Shown: positions 32,270 to 44,640, counted from the stretch's first letter. The stretch is DNA of 64,000 bases from Reticulitermes lucifugus (GCA_026260175.1 JAKCWW010000288.1:28482-92481), one strand, 5' to 3'. The notes: generated from the sequence alone by a model not told the origin. Numbers and translations: made by a program.

Positions 32270-33030
32270 GGCGTCACCTTAAGCCTTTCGCTCCGAAAAA
32301 TACGTAGGGGTTTATGAGAGTCATGTCCGCAAGAAATACAGTAGGACTTCGCGCAAAGTTGTGGATTCTTAAAATATTGAACCGAAACATGTTGCACACC
32401 TCACACAATAAAAATGACTGCCTAAAAACGGTTGTCATTTACGATCTTATGCCGTGTTTGTTTTGTTCTAAAACACAACGGGGTTCACCAGGTTATGAAA
32501 AGTTGTAGTCTCTGTTTTTCCCACCTTTAGAAACAGTTCTAACGTGTCCAAAAACTTTATGAGTAAGCTGTCCAATTTAAAATTTGTAGACACATTCAAA
32601 GTCGCAGTTCCTGCCCAGAATCCAACCACGGTCTACCAGCCCTCAGCCAAGTCATACAGTGCGCCATAAAATACAAATAAATATACAAACAGATAAAATG
32701 TCCACAAACTGAAAAGTTTTATGTAACGTATTAACGAACTTTGCAATGGCGAGATATGAACGACATTATCCACGTGACGTCAAACATCGAGAAGGGGCTG
32801 TCTCTGTACTGGGGAGGAACAAGGGGGACTGCCGCCAAGATTAGACTTCGATCGTCGCTGAGAGCCGTGCTGATTAACCAACTCGCCATCACAAAAGCTT
32901 CTCTGAGAAGCGTTTCAAGTAATAGCTGTATAAATCTTTGAACCAATGCAACTGTCAACTTTACTATTCATTCAAAGCGTAGACCGAAAACCACTAAAGC
33001 CGTTAAAATATCAAATGAAAAATTTTACAA
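32270..33030. other. unassigned DNA
   Basis: 32741-32941 is open in both strands (66 aa +, 75 aa -) and slightly GC-richer; I cannot assign either frame. 32590-32670 has a tRNA-like AATCCAACCACGGTC piece. Confidence 0.3.
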
Positions 33031-33043
33031 TTCCCATCTGTAA

Positions 33044-33320
33044 AGTAAATTTCACCCTATAACCTGCCCTGAAGGCGCAGAGGGTCGTATAGGTATAGCT
33101 CTAGTCTTTCTTTAACCTCAGCGCTAGATGTGTGTGAGTGGTTAACGTCACACCCCGGCCGCTTTACCCCTAGCAATTATCCAGTACCCGTAGTAGAGGA
33201 GGCGCGGTGGGTCCCAGGGCCGGTCAGGACCGGCGCGGAAAATCTCGTTCCCACCGGGATTCGATCCCCAGACCGTCCAGCCCGTAGCGAGTCGTCAAAC
33301 CGACTACGCTACCCAGCCCA
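33044..33320 (-). mobile_element. SINE family A, first 3' tail type, complete with target duplication
   Basis: Flanked by TCCCATCTGTAA (33032-33043) and TCCCATCCGTAA (33321-33332), a 12-bp target-site duplication with one mismatch. That fixes both ends. On the minus strand: GGGCTGGGTAGCGTAGTCGG head, GGATCGAATCCCGG B box, then the standard body, ending GGTTATAGGGTGAAATTTAC. It is the best-preserved copy after 12896. Duplications of this length fit LINE-dependent (target-primed) insertion. Confidence 0.93.
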
Positions 33321-33587
33321 TCCCATCCGTAAGACTTCCAAAGGTAATCCTTCTTTCTTACACTCTTACGCTTCTTAGCGCTTCATGGATAACTACATCT
33401 CATACATTCCAGAATTTCGTGAAATTTAAATTTATAATTATGAGGCACAACAAGCGACGGATAACCTTACATTGTCAAATATCCACGTTGCAATACCGAT
33501 CAAAGCAGATATAACTGGCGACTTCTTCACGAAGATTTTGGGAGAGAAAAGTCACACAATTTCAACCCGTGGCATTTAGGATGTTTT

Positions 33588-33690
33588 AAATTGAGCGGAA
33601 AGATGGACAGGCAGGCAGGCAGAGAGCAGACATGATGAAGCCAATAGTCACTTTTCGCAATTTGGCGAACACCCCTAAAACAGGCGAGGA
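33588..33690 (-). repeat. dispersed repeat R1, short reverse copy
   Basis: GCAGACATGATGAAGCCAAT followed by AGTCACTTTTCGCAATTTGG is the reversed beginning of R1 (CGAAAAGCGACTAT, CATGTCTGTC). GGCAGGCAGGCAG precedes it. Confidence 0.5.
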
Positions 33691-33699
33691 AGGAGCGCT

Positions 33700-35725
33700 T
33701 TCGCTTGAAGGGCCTGAGGAGAAATATGGATGTCCGTAAGGACATGGAGTGAGGGAAGGTCTGAATGTCCTAAGAAGACGCAATTCAGAATGTATGAATT
33801 TCCGTAAGAATATGGATTTAGCGAATGCCCGATCATCCGTTAGCACGTGCAGTGCGGACTTGTAACTCTGTGACCACCGGTCAAACAGGCTATCACCCTC
33901 CCAGTCCCGTTCCTAACTTTTGTTCCGACAACTTTCAAACCTGCTCTCTTAATATTTACAGTCATTGTAGGCGCGAGCTGAATGTTTGTACCTCAGTAAT
34001 AATGTGGCATGTCGACAACTATTACAAGCAGGGCAATGTGACGAGTTCAATAAAGACGACATTACAATAACAATTAACAACAGACTGGACTTTATGCTGA
34101 GTGAATATACCACATCTCTACGTATTATGTGACATTCTTTATTCAACTATTCCAGGTGGACTTTGTGAATACATTTCCTCACCTTCGACCTATTAATTTC
34201 TGAACAATCACGTTTTCCTTCGCATTTGTATTCAGAGAACATCACACATTTTATAAACTGGTTTCGTGTTTTCTCTTAGAGCAGAGTTTTCACACAATTC
34301 AAGATCAAATAACTTATACCATGTGCTAGTTTGTGCTGGCCTTCAATGTTGCGTCGTGTAACAGTGAATTAGGCCATTATATTAAAATAAAGCAATCCAT
34401 CTTCAATCACTTGCTTACGATCTTGACGAACACTGCCGCTGCCCAAGACCAAGGCCGTGTGGGAAGTTGCGGAACGTGGGCACTGTGACATTTGTGACAC
34501 TGATCAGAGAGTCAATTGTCTGATCCTTCACTAAACAAGAAAATTGTGTATTAACATGTTTAATAATGAGATAGGTATTATATATAAGAATCTGCAGATA
34601 CAAAGACATGGCATTTTAAAACTGGCTTCCTATGATTGACAGTCATACTCCCAGCAAATGAGGATCCGTTGGTGTGGAAAACACCGATAATCTGTGTGTG
34701 TGCACAAATAGAATACGTGGATACAAAAAGTAAAATGCCGCGGAAAAATAAGACCCAAGACGGGAAAAACATCATTTTGCGCTGGACTGTTTTAATGCAA
34801 TTATTATTATAGTATATTCATAAGGCTTTTTTTAAGTGATACGGAATACCAAACACAAAAATTTCTCCGACAAAACTGCCTTTTTTTTCTGGGTGAAATT
34901 GAAGTATTTGTTGTAATTCAAAATAATACGGGTATACCTAGAGACAAAATTAACATCAGTAAATTTTCCCATTAGAAATGTAAAATTCAGCCGAATAATT
35001 TTACAAAATTTGGTTCTTATATAATAGCAAACACAATTATTGTAAGCCTATGTTACAAAGACGTTAATGTTTTTTAGAGGTATAATAGGTGTTTATTATT
35101 AGAATCGTAGGTAACACATGAATAAGTTGTGCGGGTGAAATGCAGAGGTTTAAAGGTCAAAGCATTGTGCACGAAGTAACCACTGTGTTTTAAAGGAGTA
35201 AACAACAATAATCCTTCCGTGCCTCATTTCCACCGAAAAGAGTAGGGTACTGTTGTTGGTCTTCAACGTAGGCTAACGAACTGACAAACCTCGTACACAA
35301 ATAAAATAACGGGACGTGAAGGGAAGGAATGTGAGAGGAAAGGGGTATGGCGGATGAGAGAAATTCATACAAAATTTTGATAGAGAAACCTAAAAGAAAG
35401 TTACAGTTCTGAAGATTTAGACTTAAATGGCAGAATAATATTAAAATCGATATTAGAGAAGTAGGATGAGAGGGGAAGAGTGGACTTAACCGGCGCAGGA
35501 AGCGACCCATAGTCGCATGTTGTGAAAACGGTAATGAACTTTTGAGTTCTATGATTTGCGCGGAATTTCTTGGCTAGTTGAGCAACTCTTTACCTCTCAA
35601 GTGGATTTTCACTCTATGTAATAAATTTTAAATTTCAGTTACCTAACTGCCACAAGGTATTATGTATGTACTTAAAACAATGCACGGTATTTGAGAGTTT
35701 AGCCTCTCATGGCTGTGATTGCAAA
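33700..35725. other. unassigned DNA
   Basis: Frames up to 106 aa (35190-35510, -) without motif; mostly AT-rich. Nothing recognised. Confidence 0.4.
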
Positions 35726-35734
35726 GATGACCGT

Positions 35735-35890
35735 TTGTGAACTGTAATACCATGCTGTCTGGTAGAATTTTATAGACGTTTTCGAAGAAAGGCGTTAATT
35801 TCATTGACTCTGAAGTTAAGAGGCAGCATGTTCCCCCAAATTTGTCTTACATTGCTATCAGCCTACGCGGTGTCACATCCTAGGCGATAG
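35735..35890 (+). mobile_element. MITE-like element (GCCGTGTA family)
   Basis: Left CCATGCTGTCTGGTAGAATT and ATAGACGTTTTCGAAGAAAG; right CAGCATGTTCCCCCAAATTT, CTATCAGCCTACGCGGTGTC and ACATCC. The right terminus is well kept. Confidence 0.65.
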
Positions 35891-35894
35891 CAAA

Positions 35895-38000
35895 CATCGA
35901 TGTAAAATATTAAATCTGTAACTTGAGAGCACTTGCATCACATAATGTAAAATAACCTATTAACCACTTACTCTGACTTAGTGTTAAAGAACACGGCATA
36001 GGCTTCAGTTTGCGCAGACTTAAACCACATAAGTTATTTTAATTCTGTCAAAATTGGACAATGAAAGCTTAGATATACATTTCGGCCACGTTATACATAA
36101 GAGAAAACCATACATATTTACTGGTTACAAAACTGGATAAATTGGATGACAGCCAGAATTCAAACCCGCCTCTCGGACCGCAGCTCTCTTCTTCACTGAC
36201 TTAACTGCCACGAGATATGTTGTATTAAATGCAAGGCTAAGCACCCGTTCTTCGCCAAGGATAATGTTGCTTGTGTTGGCAATATCACAACATATAGAAT
36301 TTGAAACCTCAAAGCAGGAATAACACTCAAATTGAGAAATTAAAAATTACTCATATAATTATAACTACTGAAATCTATTACTCGAATCTTTTCCGAAACT
36401 CTACAGCAAAATTTCTGCAGAAAAGAGTAGCAAAGCTGCATTTTAGTCCTTTACCATCATGCTTGGACCATTAAGCGGCCAAATTTTAATTCAGCCCCAA
36501 ACACTGGGACTGCTCAAATCCTTTCCTCTGCTGAATATTCAGAACAGACCACATCGATCACCTTACCTTCTACCTTCACTTCCCTATACTCTAACTTGCC
36601 TGCAGCATACTTTCACAAGGAGGACGAGCGGGCACTGACTGAGAGCTTTAGGAGCGTAACTTTATTGATCAGTTTCCCTGTAATAAACGCTGTGACTCTC
36701 AGTACCTCCAGCGCTTTCTCTTTCTTCCCCTCCCCCCTCTCTCTCTCTCTCTTAAGTAGCATTCTTATATGTAGATCACTCCGTAAGTCGTGGAAATTAT
36801 ATTTGGGGTTCGGGAATGTGGCAACATGGTAAATGGCGTATAGGTCTTTAAAAGCACGTGACATGTACTTGCAAATATTACAATCAGATGAGGGTAAAAG
36901 TACAGGAACCGCTGGTAGGAGGCAAACAAACCACACGCGGTTTAAACATGGTTTTATTGTATATAACGTACAAACCAGTGCAGATGATGGTGTATTTAAT
37001 ATCACGTGTTGAAAGAAATTAAATTTTGCTCTTAAAGGCAGTATCGTTAAATAAAGTAAGAAAAGTGAAACAGATAATGGAAGATAATGCTTGAATCCTT
37101 GTATTATTAGGATAACATCGGACGCGCTGCTAATGTGCCTATTATCCCCAGTAAAGAAGGCCTTAGTAATATAGTCGATACAAGAGCTGGATGGGATCAG
37201 ACCTTACGGCCTGTGCGCTGGTATGCAGAAATCCTAACATCAGGGCATGAAGTTTTAATTTTCTGTTAATGCTTACTGTGCCCTATCCCCTTTTCGTGTT
37301 GTCCCTGCATGCGGTTGGAATGTGCCCGTTTCTTTATACTAAAAGTAGAGGACGCCATTTTGCCGTCGCGACGCTGCTACGTCCCCCACAATTTGCAAGT
37401 CAAAAGCCGTCTTCTTCTACCCTCTTGCCCTTTCGCTAGGGAGCAAGACCCCCCTCTGAAACCCCTTTAGTGAGAATTCAGTGAGAGTATAGTAAGAGTC
37501 GGGGGGTAATTGAGACATTTGAAAATTTCAACCAACAAATGTCAAATCCATGAACAGCGTTAAATATTATATTTTTTTTGTACCATAGAGGCATATTAAC
37601 CAACAGCCTGCTAAAACTGTTGCGGTTATCAACAGAGACGTTGAATTTCGAGCAGCAGAATCATCAACACAACAACTGCAGTGAATGTGCAACTTTTGTG
37701 ATCATAACAACAAAATTCTTCTAAAATATCTAACCTAAATCACTTCGAAAGTTCTGCAAAGACATCTATATTATAAAATAAAATCCTAAACGTGATAGAA
37801 TAATTATATGCAGTAAGCAGTGCTGCTGTCTAGAGGTAGGCTATAAACATATTTCGGCAACGTTGACCCTGACATACTTAATTCCACTGAAGTTTAAGGC
37901 TACATGCTTTTGCTCGCATTCGTAACTTCTAGCAAAGCCCTGACTGCTAGCATACATAATGATAGAACAGCAATCGTTGTCATTTTCTAACGTACATGAG
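35895..38000. other. unassigned DNA
   Basis: Contains a short (CT)n run near 36736-36752, a GC-richer patch at 37320-37460, and frames up to 130 aa (36613-37005, -) without motif. No element recognised. Confidence 0.4.
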
Positions 38001-38007
38001 TATGGAT

Positions 38008-38285
38008 AAGCTGCGATAGCTCAGTCACTGAAGTCACTTGCTGCGGGCACAATAACAGTTTTACCTACAGGCAGGAACAGGGAATTCTCTCGTCACCACA
38101 GCAACCATACCATTCGTGGTGTCCACCCAACCTCCTCTCCAATGGGTACCCGGAGTGACGTGGAAGGAAGGTGAAGCTAAATACTCATCTTCATCTGATG
38201 ACAAATAAATTGAGCTTCACTTCAACCGCGTCCTACTTTTTCACGGATTATGACCGAGCACAGGAACAACAATAAAATAGACCTA
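38008..38285 (+). mobile_element. SINE family A, forward copy, diverged
   Basis: GCTGCGATAGCTCAGTCACT (A box TAGCTCAGTCAC), then CCACCCAACCTCCTCTCCAA TGGGTACC, then AAGGTGAAGCTAAATACTCA. The B-box region is lost and the tail CACAGGAACAAC is weak. Confidence 0.65.
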
Positions 38286-38289
38286 CACA

Positions 38290-39590
38290 GTGGTAGAAAT
38301 TGCTTATAATTTATAAAGTTTGAAAGAGTGTGAAACTTTTCTACATTCATTCATACGTTTCAAAATCCCTTGCGTATAGACACATTAAAATTTTCTCAAA
38401 ATCTTCAAAATTATTTACTGCCACTAACCAAGTACGTGGAATACATAACCTTAGATTCTGATAGTTAGAATTTTCAAAATGTGCCCCACCTTCTATTAAA
38501 GATTATTTACCGATTTCACAAAGCATCGCCTCTGAACTCTATTCTGAGCCCATTGAAACCAGTCAAAATCCTTGTGATAAAATCCCCTGTTCTAGTAATT
38601 TCTCCCAACTGGTCTTTTCCCTGAATCGTTGTCAGCTATACTTTTTACGCTCTTCCCGTCTCTCCCATACGACGCTTCCGGTATATTATTAACTAACTGC
38701 AGAAATAGGTCTACAGAACCTGAAGACTCTGAGACAAAATGCGAACAGACTTTAACTCCAATTAGAAGTGAACCCTAAGAGTCCACAACGCGAGGCATGT
38801 GCCCTATCTTCACCATTTCCTTTGGATCTCAAGGTCGCATGCCTATGCAACATAAACTCACTTCGACCGTGAAGTTGGAGGCAAAGGTTTGCTATGAAAT
38901 AACGGCAACACAGTCCACTAGCACACTGTAACCCCACCAAAAGACCAATATTAATAATACTCACCGTGAAAGCTTAAACTCACTTGTTGGAAAGAGTCGG
39001 TGCCCGTTACGTTAAGATTTTAATTGAGCGAAAAGGTGGCAGCGACGTCGGAATGAATAGCCTCGGGGGCGATCGATCCTTGTTACTTTCCCTCATTATT
39101 GTACAAAGTAGTTCGAGACCTTTCTCCAGATTAAAAACTTTTCTTGCATTTCTTTGAGAAAAACAATATGAGCAAATGCGTGTGTGTAAAAATAACGCCC
39201 ATATGCTACTTTTTATAAATTTAAAATCAGATTTTAGACGCCTCTACAATACTGAAGGCTGCGAATTCTAAAATTCATCCAAATAATGTTTAGAAACTAG
39301 GTTGGTACGTCACAACAAACACTCTGCTTCTGGAAATTGCCTCTGTTTATTGCGAGAACTTAAAATATGGTCTTGGAATATGTAACTTCTTTGAAGCACT
39401 GAGTGCGTTCAACACAGAAAGTGACAGGAAAACATAAGCAATTACCGGAAGGATAAAAACCACAAAATATTTCGGATTTGTTATTTATTCCTTTTTTATT
39501 TAACGACGCTGCCCATATCTCACACTACATACATAGTGACGAATTGCGAACTCATTAATGAATGGTGAAGTGAAAGGTACGTGGAATGAA
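38290..39590. other. unassigned DNA
   Basis: No recognised feature. Confidence 0.4.
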
Positions 39591-39599
39591 GCCGCCATG

Positions 39600-39740
39600 A
39601 CGTAATTTGTGGTATTATTCCTGCACATGCTTGCATGAACCAAGCAAATCTAGGAAAATCTTGTCCGAATATTGGTGACTTGGCCGAGACTTAAATCCGA
39701 GACTTTCCGAAGCAAAAGTGCTATTTGTGCACGAATTGCA
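39600..39740 (-). mobile_element. SINE-like family C, reverse copy
   Basis: ATCTAGGAAAATCTTGTCCG, then TTGGCCGAGACTTAAATCCG AGAC: reversed, a tRNA-like box region followed by the family C module. Diverged. Confidence 0.45.
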
Positions 39741-39765
39741 ATTCCTGATCTGCCATAGGACTATA

Positions 39766-39815
39766 CAGTAGAATCTTCATTATTTGCACCCCGTTGTGCT
39801 AGACGATGAGGTATT
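39766..39815 (+). mobile_element. Tigger/pogo-like terminal inverted repeat, fragment
   Basis: After a TA dinucleotide the sequence reads CAGTAGAATCTTCATTATTT GCACC, similar to the CAGTA-GAACCTCGATTATCC type of terminus found in pogo/Tigger transposons. No transposase and no matching far end were seen. Confidence 0.35.
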
Positions 39816-39820
39816 TGTAC

Positions 39821-40362
39821 AGAAATGTTGGTTTCTTATCTGCACAACGCTTCACTGTATTATATTATTATTTATGTAAACGTAATAATAATAACAATAA
39901 ATTACTACCTACTACGACATGTTTCGACCTGCATAGGTCATCTTCAGGTTATTGTAAAACGTCATGAGGTATTTGGTTCCTTATTGTACTTATATGACAA
40001 CAGTTGGTGAAGTGGTCTGAGTACTGGCTTGTGTTGCTTCTGTGGTGGGCGTTTTCCTGGGTTTGTGTTTTGTTTTAATTTTGTATGACATAGTACCCAC
40101 ACAAGGCTGAAGAAACCCAGACCCAGGAAAACACCCACCAAAGAAGCAACACAATCCAGTACAGGCTCCACATCACCAACAATTGTCATGTAAGTATAAT
40201 AAGCAACCACAAACCTCATTACGTTCTACAGTAACCTGAAGATGACCGACAGAGGTCGAAACATGTCGTACAAGGAGACAGTTTATTGTTATTATTATGA
40301 TTACATAAATAATAATATAATACAATAAAATATTGTTGTGCAGATAAGCACCCAGTATTTCT
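39821..40362. mobile_element. long foldback element, about 540 bp
   Basis: Arms of about 250 bp meet near 40080-40105. Left GTGTTGCTTCTGTGGTGGGC (near 40031) pairs with GTGGGTGTTTTCCTGG-complement on the right (near 40127). Left CTTATCTGCACAAC (39836) pairs with GTTGTGCAGATAAG (40335). Left CGACATGTTTCGACCT (39914) pairs with AGGTCGAAACATGTCG (40253). Almost no spacer, so it is close to a perfect palindrome with scattered mismatches. Frames of 61-85 aa in it are by-products. Confidence 0.92.
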
Positions 40363-40364
40363 AA

Positions 40365-40745
40365 ACAGCAGAAATGTAGTCTTACTTGTGCGTGTACCTT
40401 GTGTTATCTCTGTTTAAAAATAAACACGTCTGATATTTATGCACCTGTAGAGCTTGAAGCTGTTGGGCCAGTACATAAGTGACTGCCGCTAGATTTATGG
40501 TTTAACACAGGTGTTCTGGCAATGCTGTTGATATAACAACCACACTGCAATAAATTCACAGCCCGCTGAGAAGATAGAACGAAGAAAGCTGTTACATCCT
40601 CTAGAAAGATTGTCTCCCTGTTACTTCTGAAGAAGCAGCACAAATAAACACGGCAAACACTGTTTAAATAGTTACCTTTCTGCAATGTCTGTGCGTTTTT
40701 GTCCATACGCAGGCACATTAAGAAACGTAACGTTTTATTAAATTA
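40365..40745. other. unassigned DNA
   Basis: Holds a 93-aa frame (40437-40718, -) with several Cys and Ser residues but no motif I can name. Confidence 0.3.
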
Positions 40746-40751
40746 ATGTAG

Positions 40752-41055
40752 GTCCCGGGATCGTTCAGGCGGTATTGTCAATAGGCTAGCACGGGCTGCA
40801 CGGCCAAGAATCCAGGGTTCGATTACAAAGAGGGGCAGGGGTTTTACTATTTACCAAAGCCTTCAGACCGAATCTTGGATCCACCCAACCTTCTATTCTT
40901 TCGGTACCAGAAAATCCTCTGACGTTAGTAAAGCGGCCACATCATGAAACTGACCACTCGCTTCTATCCGGCGTCGAGTTGTAAATGCGTGATGCACTCT
41001 CAATACGTTTCCATGGGGTTACGTTAAATTAAGTACAAGGATAAATTCATTTTCT
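40752..41055 (+). mobile_element. SINE family A, second 3' tail type, forward copy
   Basis: Head GGCTAGCACGGGCTGCACGG, B-box region GGGTTCGATTAC, body CCACCCAACCTTCTATTCTT, TAAAGCGGCCACATCATGAA and CCGGCGTCGAGTTGTAAATG, tail CGTTTCCATGGGGTTACG. Confidence 0.75.
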
Positions 41056-41059
41056 TCCT

Positions 41060-41740
41060 TTGTACTTTTGGGCACTTCTGGTTTCCACTTTGCATTTTTC
41101 CACAAACACTCCACACTCATATTTCCTTCATCTATTACCGCCGATATATTATCTTAGCAAATTCACGGCGTCCTAAATAAAACACATCTCTCTCTCTCTC
41201 TCTCTTCTTCGACATCTGAAGGAATTTTATAATCAATTCTGGTTATTAGTGTATTTCAACATAAATTCCATTACTCCTTAGCGTTTAACAGTGTTAAGAT
41301 TCAGAATAAACCCCTTTAATATTTCAATGGAAAATTTTGAAAATTTGATTCTCTAGCTACAGTTTCCACACTTGACTATACTATTAAACAATATAGCCTT
41401 TAAGGGGCACTTTACATCACTATTTTACTGGACATGCCCTTTTGTAAATTTTATCCTTAGAGGTCGAGGTTATAGTATGGACTGGAAAATGGGTATGATA
41501 CAAAACGACAGAATGAGACTCCATATTCTTTGATGTGCACGGATTCTACTTTCAATGTGTAGTTATGAGGTATTTTGGGCATATCCAAATTTTTCATGTA
41601 GAGAAAAGGCAAAATTTTGATTTTTGTCGTCAGGAGAGAAATTATCAAGCGACACGGCTGTGATATTTTTTAATAATATACGAGTCCTTACGAAACTAAA
41701 AGTAATAGGAGGTTAAAGAAAGGCTCAAAGTCGTACAAAT
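41060..41740. other. unassigned DNA with a (CT)n run
   Basis: CTCTCTCTCTCTCTCTCTTC at 41190-41209; nothing else recognised. Confidence 0.5.
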
Positions 41741-41748
41741 GACTACGT

Positions 41749-42050
41749 TCATAATAATTTGGTAGGTAAGTGCAACATAGCATTTAAACATCTAAAGCCT
41801 GACAAAAAGAAGGTGTGCATTTCTATCGAATGTTCCCCAACTTCCGAAGAGAACTGCTGTTTAGAAGATTCCCGGACTTCGCCGTTTGTCGTCGAAAGAG
41901 CGACACGTAGATGAATATGAGTATGGAGCAATGGCTGGATGATATTGACAGAGGAAAACAGAAGTACTCGGAGAAGAACCTGTCCCAGTGTCACTCTGTT
42001 CACCAGAAATCTCATATAGATTGGCCTAGGATTGAACCTGGGCCTCCTAC
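41749..42050 (-). mobile_element. family B dispersed repeat, longer copy
   Basis: Aligns with 1885-2062 (GAGTATGGAGCAATGGCTGG, ATATTGACAGAGGAAAACAG, AGTACTCGGAGAAGAACCTG, GGATTGAACCTGG at 42029-42041, the reversed B box). It continues to 41749, where the minus-strand peptide TNGEVRESSKQQFSSEVGEH keeps reading. I recall similar conceptual peptides from cockroach and termite transcripts, which is memory and not a search. Confidence 0.6.
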
Positions 42051-42054
42051 GTGA

Positions 42055-43855
42055 ACTCCATTTAAATATTGTATAAAAATTTAGTTCCTACTCACAGAGA
42101 ACACAATCCGTGGCTATTACAGGCAATACGACGTTAAAGCTCTTTAGGGGATAAGTAATGGGTGTGCATTCAGAGAATCGTTTGAAACATTAAATTGATT
42201 ACACAATTTGGCTAAAACTCAGATTCCTAAATGTAAAAGCATGTGGTACGTATAATTACCATTATATTCTAAAGGACTAATAGTCCACAAATCGAAATAG
42301 TGGAATGCTTTATTTTCTGAAAGTATGGGCCAACAGTTGTAATATAAATTCCATGTTGTTATTGGATTTTCTCTTCTAAAAGACATAGTCGCTCGTATAT
42401 TTCCCGCAAAAGGCTCAGGTGTTCTACACAAAATGGAGGGGAACACAAGGTCTGTTCTATAGCACTTTCTTGAAATAAACTCCAGAACGTACACAGCTAC
42501 TTGATTTGTTCCCAGCTTGTTACACTGTGTCCGCCTGGAAACTGTCTTTTCCCCTCTGGCAAGAGATACAGCTTTGTCTTGTAGTGTGGTTTTACCCGGG
42601 GAGAGCGAAATTATTTTACCCCGCGGACCCATCGTACATCGCCCAGTATCCCATGCGCCTTCCGCCCGCAAACCTCCGCCTCGCTAGGGGAAATCCTTCA
42701 GGCTTTTAGCGCAAGGCATCAAGTCCAGTCGAGTCCAAAAGCAGACCCATCTGTATAGAATGTACCCATGTACCCAAGTGACGCTGAATGCCTGCCCTTT
42801 CAGCATTTTATTAGGTCTTATTCGACTCAAACCGACTCGACTAGACTGAATTCGATTCGGTTAGTTTCCCAGCAGCCTGACTCCTGCTTAATCCCTTGTG
42901 TGTTTGGTCACAATTACTATGTCATTTTGAGGTCTACTTCAGAAAGTGAATCCAAATCAATAAGATTTCAAAGCTACTAGAAAGCTGTACTTTGCTCCTA
43001 ACATTGTGTTAAGCCCAGTGGTAACTAGCTGTAGGCTATATTCCACCTCCAGCAAATTACTACAGTCTGCCCGGGGAGAATTTATACATTTCCTGTGATC
43101 CTCAGTATATATATCCAATTATTTCCCTCTACACTACTAACATTTTGATGTTTATAATGGAAACAACGTTTATCCTATGAGGTAAGAAATGAATTTTGAC
43201 TATTATTTTTAAGAAATATAGTCTTCAAAGCGATAAGGCAAACTCAAACACCAGGTACATGTAGCACTTAGGATTATGTGGTAAAAGAAAATTCCATGAG
43301 ATCACACTCGTTCAGTTGATAAAGAAATTCCCCTCCTTCATGGAATCCAAATGTTCATTACCGTGTTAACAAGAGCCGGACGGATTTAAAGGACATGTAA
43401 CAAGAGACTATTCTACATACGGAAATTGAAAATGGTCTTGGAGGAAGCGGATGTTACCTAATCGAGGTAGATTTCCGGCGTTTGGCTGGGAAGAACGAGG
43501 AAGACATGCAACGCTGGTGATCCTACTGAGGATTTGAAAGAGGCATCTGCCGAATAAAGCCTTACGGGCTACACCAAACAAGATGGGTTGTATGAATGTG
43601 CATTGTACACGGTTCAAAGTTCAGTAGGCTAACTTGCGGGGAAAATACAAATGATATTTTTATAGTACATGGCATATACCACCAAATAACTCCTTCAAAC
43701 TTTAAAACATTACTCCCATTTCAGCGACTAATAATAATTTTATAAATACAGAATCCTCTCCGACAATACGGAACTAAACACGACTACTAAATGCATTCAA
43801 TTGATGTGAGCGTGCTTATCGTAAAGGTTACAATTTATATTTTTTAATTAACCGT
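42055..43855. other. unassigned DNA
   Basis: The longest open frame of the window (150 aa, 42219-42671, -) is here. Its N-terminal half is Arg/Lys/Gly-rich from a GC-rich block (42520-42690) and its C-terminal half comes from AT-rich DNA; no domain, and a 67-aa frame lies opposite. I do not call it a gene. 42725-42870 has loose GACTCGA-type repeats. Confidence 0.35.
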
Positions 43856-43861
43856 TTTGCT

Positions 43862-43952
43862 ATTAAGGCGTATAGGAAGTGGGCAGCTAGGTCCAGGCAA
43901 CCAAATTCAGCTCTATATGGATGTGCACGCACCGACCGCTTTAACACCCACC
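43862..43952 (-). mobile_element. SINE family A fragment
   Basis: CAGCTCTATATGGATGTGCA CGC followed by ACCGACCGCTTTAACA is the reversed middle of family A; the rest is missing. It is interrupted by, or adjoins, the MITE that follows. Confidence 0.4.
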
Positions 43953-43964
43953 ACTCTTCGTAAA

Positions 43965-44098
43965 TGATGTTGGTTGGACCACGGAGGCTGTCTGTTCAGA
44001 ACAGAAGAGTGGAGGCAGCAGGTTCCTAAGAAATGTAACATTGTAACCTTGTAACAAAATACAAGGCGTCATATCCCGGATGGCAGTAATCTTCCCTG
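43965..44098 (-). mobile_element. GCCGTGTA-family element, right part
   Basis: AGAGTGGAGGCAGCAGGTTC, CTAAGAAATGTAAC and AAATACAAGGCGTCATATCC follow the family's right half. The minus-strand signature RDMTPCILLQGY is visible. The left end is unclear. Confidence 0.55.
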
Positions 44099-44129
44099 TC
44101 ACTTCTGTGCGAACTTCAGGTCTCAAAAC

Positions 44130-44640
44130 CTGATGTTGTACTGTACGGAAAGTTCACCACTCTCTAGGCAACAGGAAAGGAAGAAATATGTGCATGATAC
44201 TCCGTGGCCATACCCCCTTGACTTCTACCTCACAGAACGTCCAGCGGGGGGTAAAGCTGTGGGTGGTGTTTGCCAGAAGTTAAGGGGCGATCAGGGGTGC
44301 AATCTAAGCGACGGGTGGTACCCTAAGGCTAGAATATCCCTAGGGGTTAGTATTAGGAGGGTAAAGTGGGGGCGAGGGTGTTCCTACAAGCTGCGGGGGA
44401 TGCGCAAGTGTGAGTGACAGACTAACCCCCCNCCCCAGCACTAGTGGCGACCCAGGGTTCATATATGCAGCTTTTCACAGTATCCAGCCATTGGTCAGTG
44501 GAGCTGGGAGAGCTTCCGATTTGCTCCAGTGTGCCAGAGAACAGATTGATACTGAGGGCGCAAATCAGAGTTGCGTGTGGCTAGCAGATGGAAAAGAGTG
44601 CTTCACGAACGAAAATTTGTAAGCACCTCACTAACACTTC
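44130..44640. other. unassigned GC-richer DNA with one ambiguous base
   Basis: Position 44432 is N, inside a C run. Frames of 94 and 70 aa overlap here with no motif. 44240-44400 is G-rich on the plus strand. Confidence 0.35.

Noticed and set aside
33130-33378. 82-aa plus-strand frame
   Set aside because: It lies inside the SINE with the 12-bp target duplication.
42219-42671. 150-aa minus-strand frame, the longest in the window
   Set aside because: No domain, a composition break in the middle, and an overlapping frame on the other strand; length alone is not enough in 64 kb.
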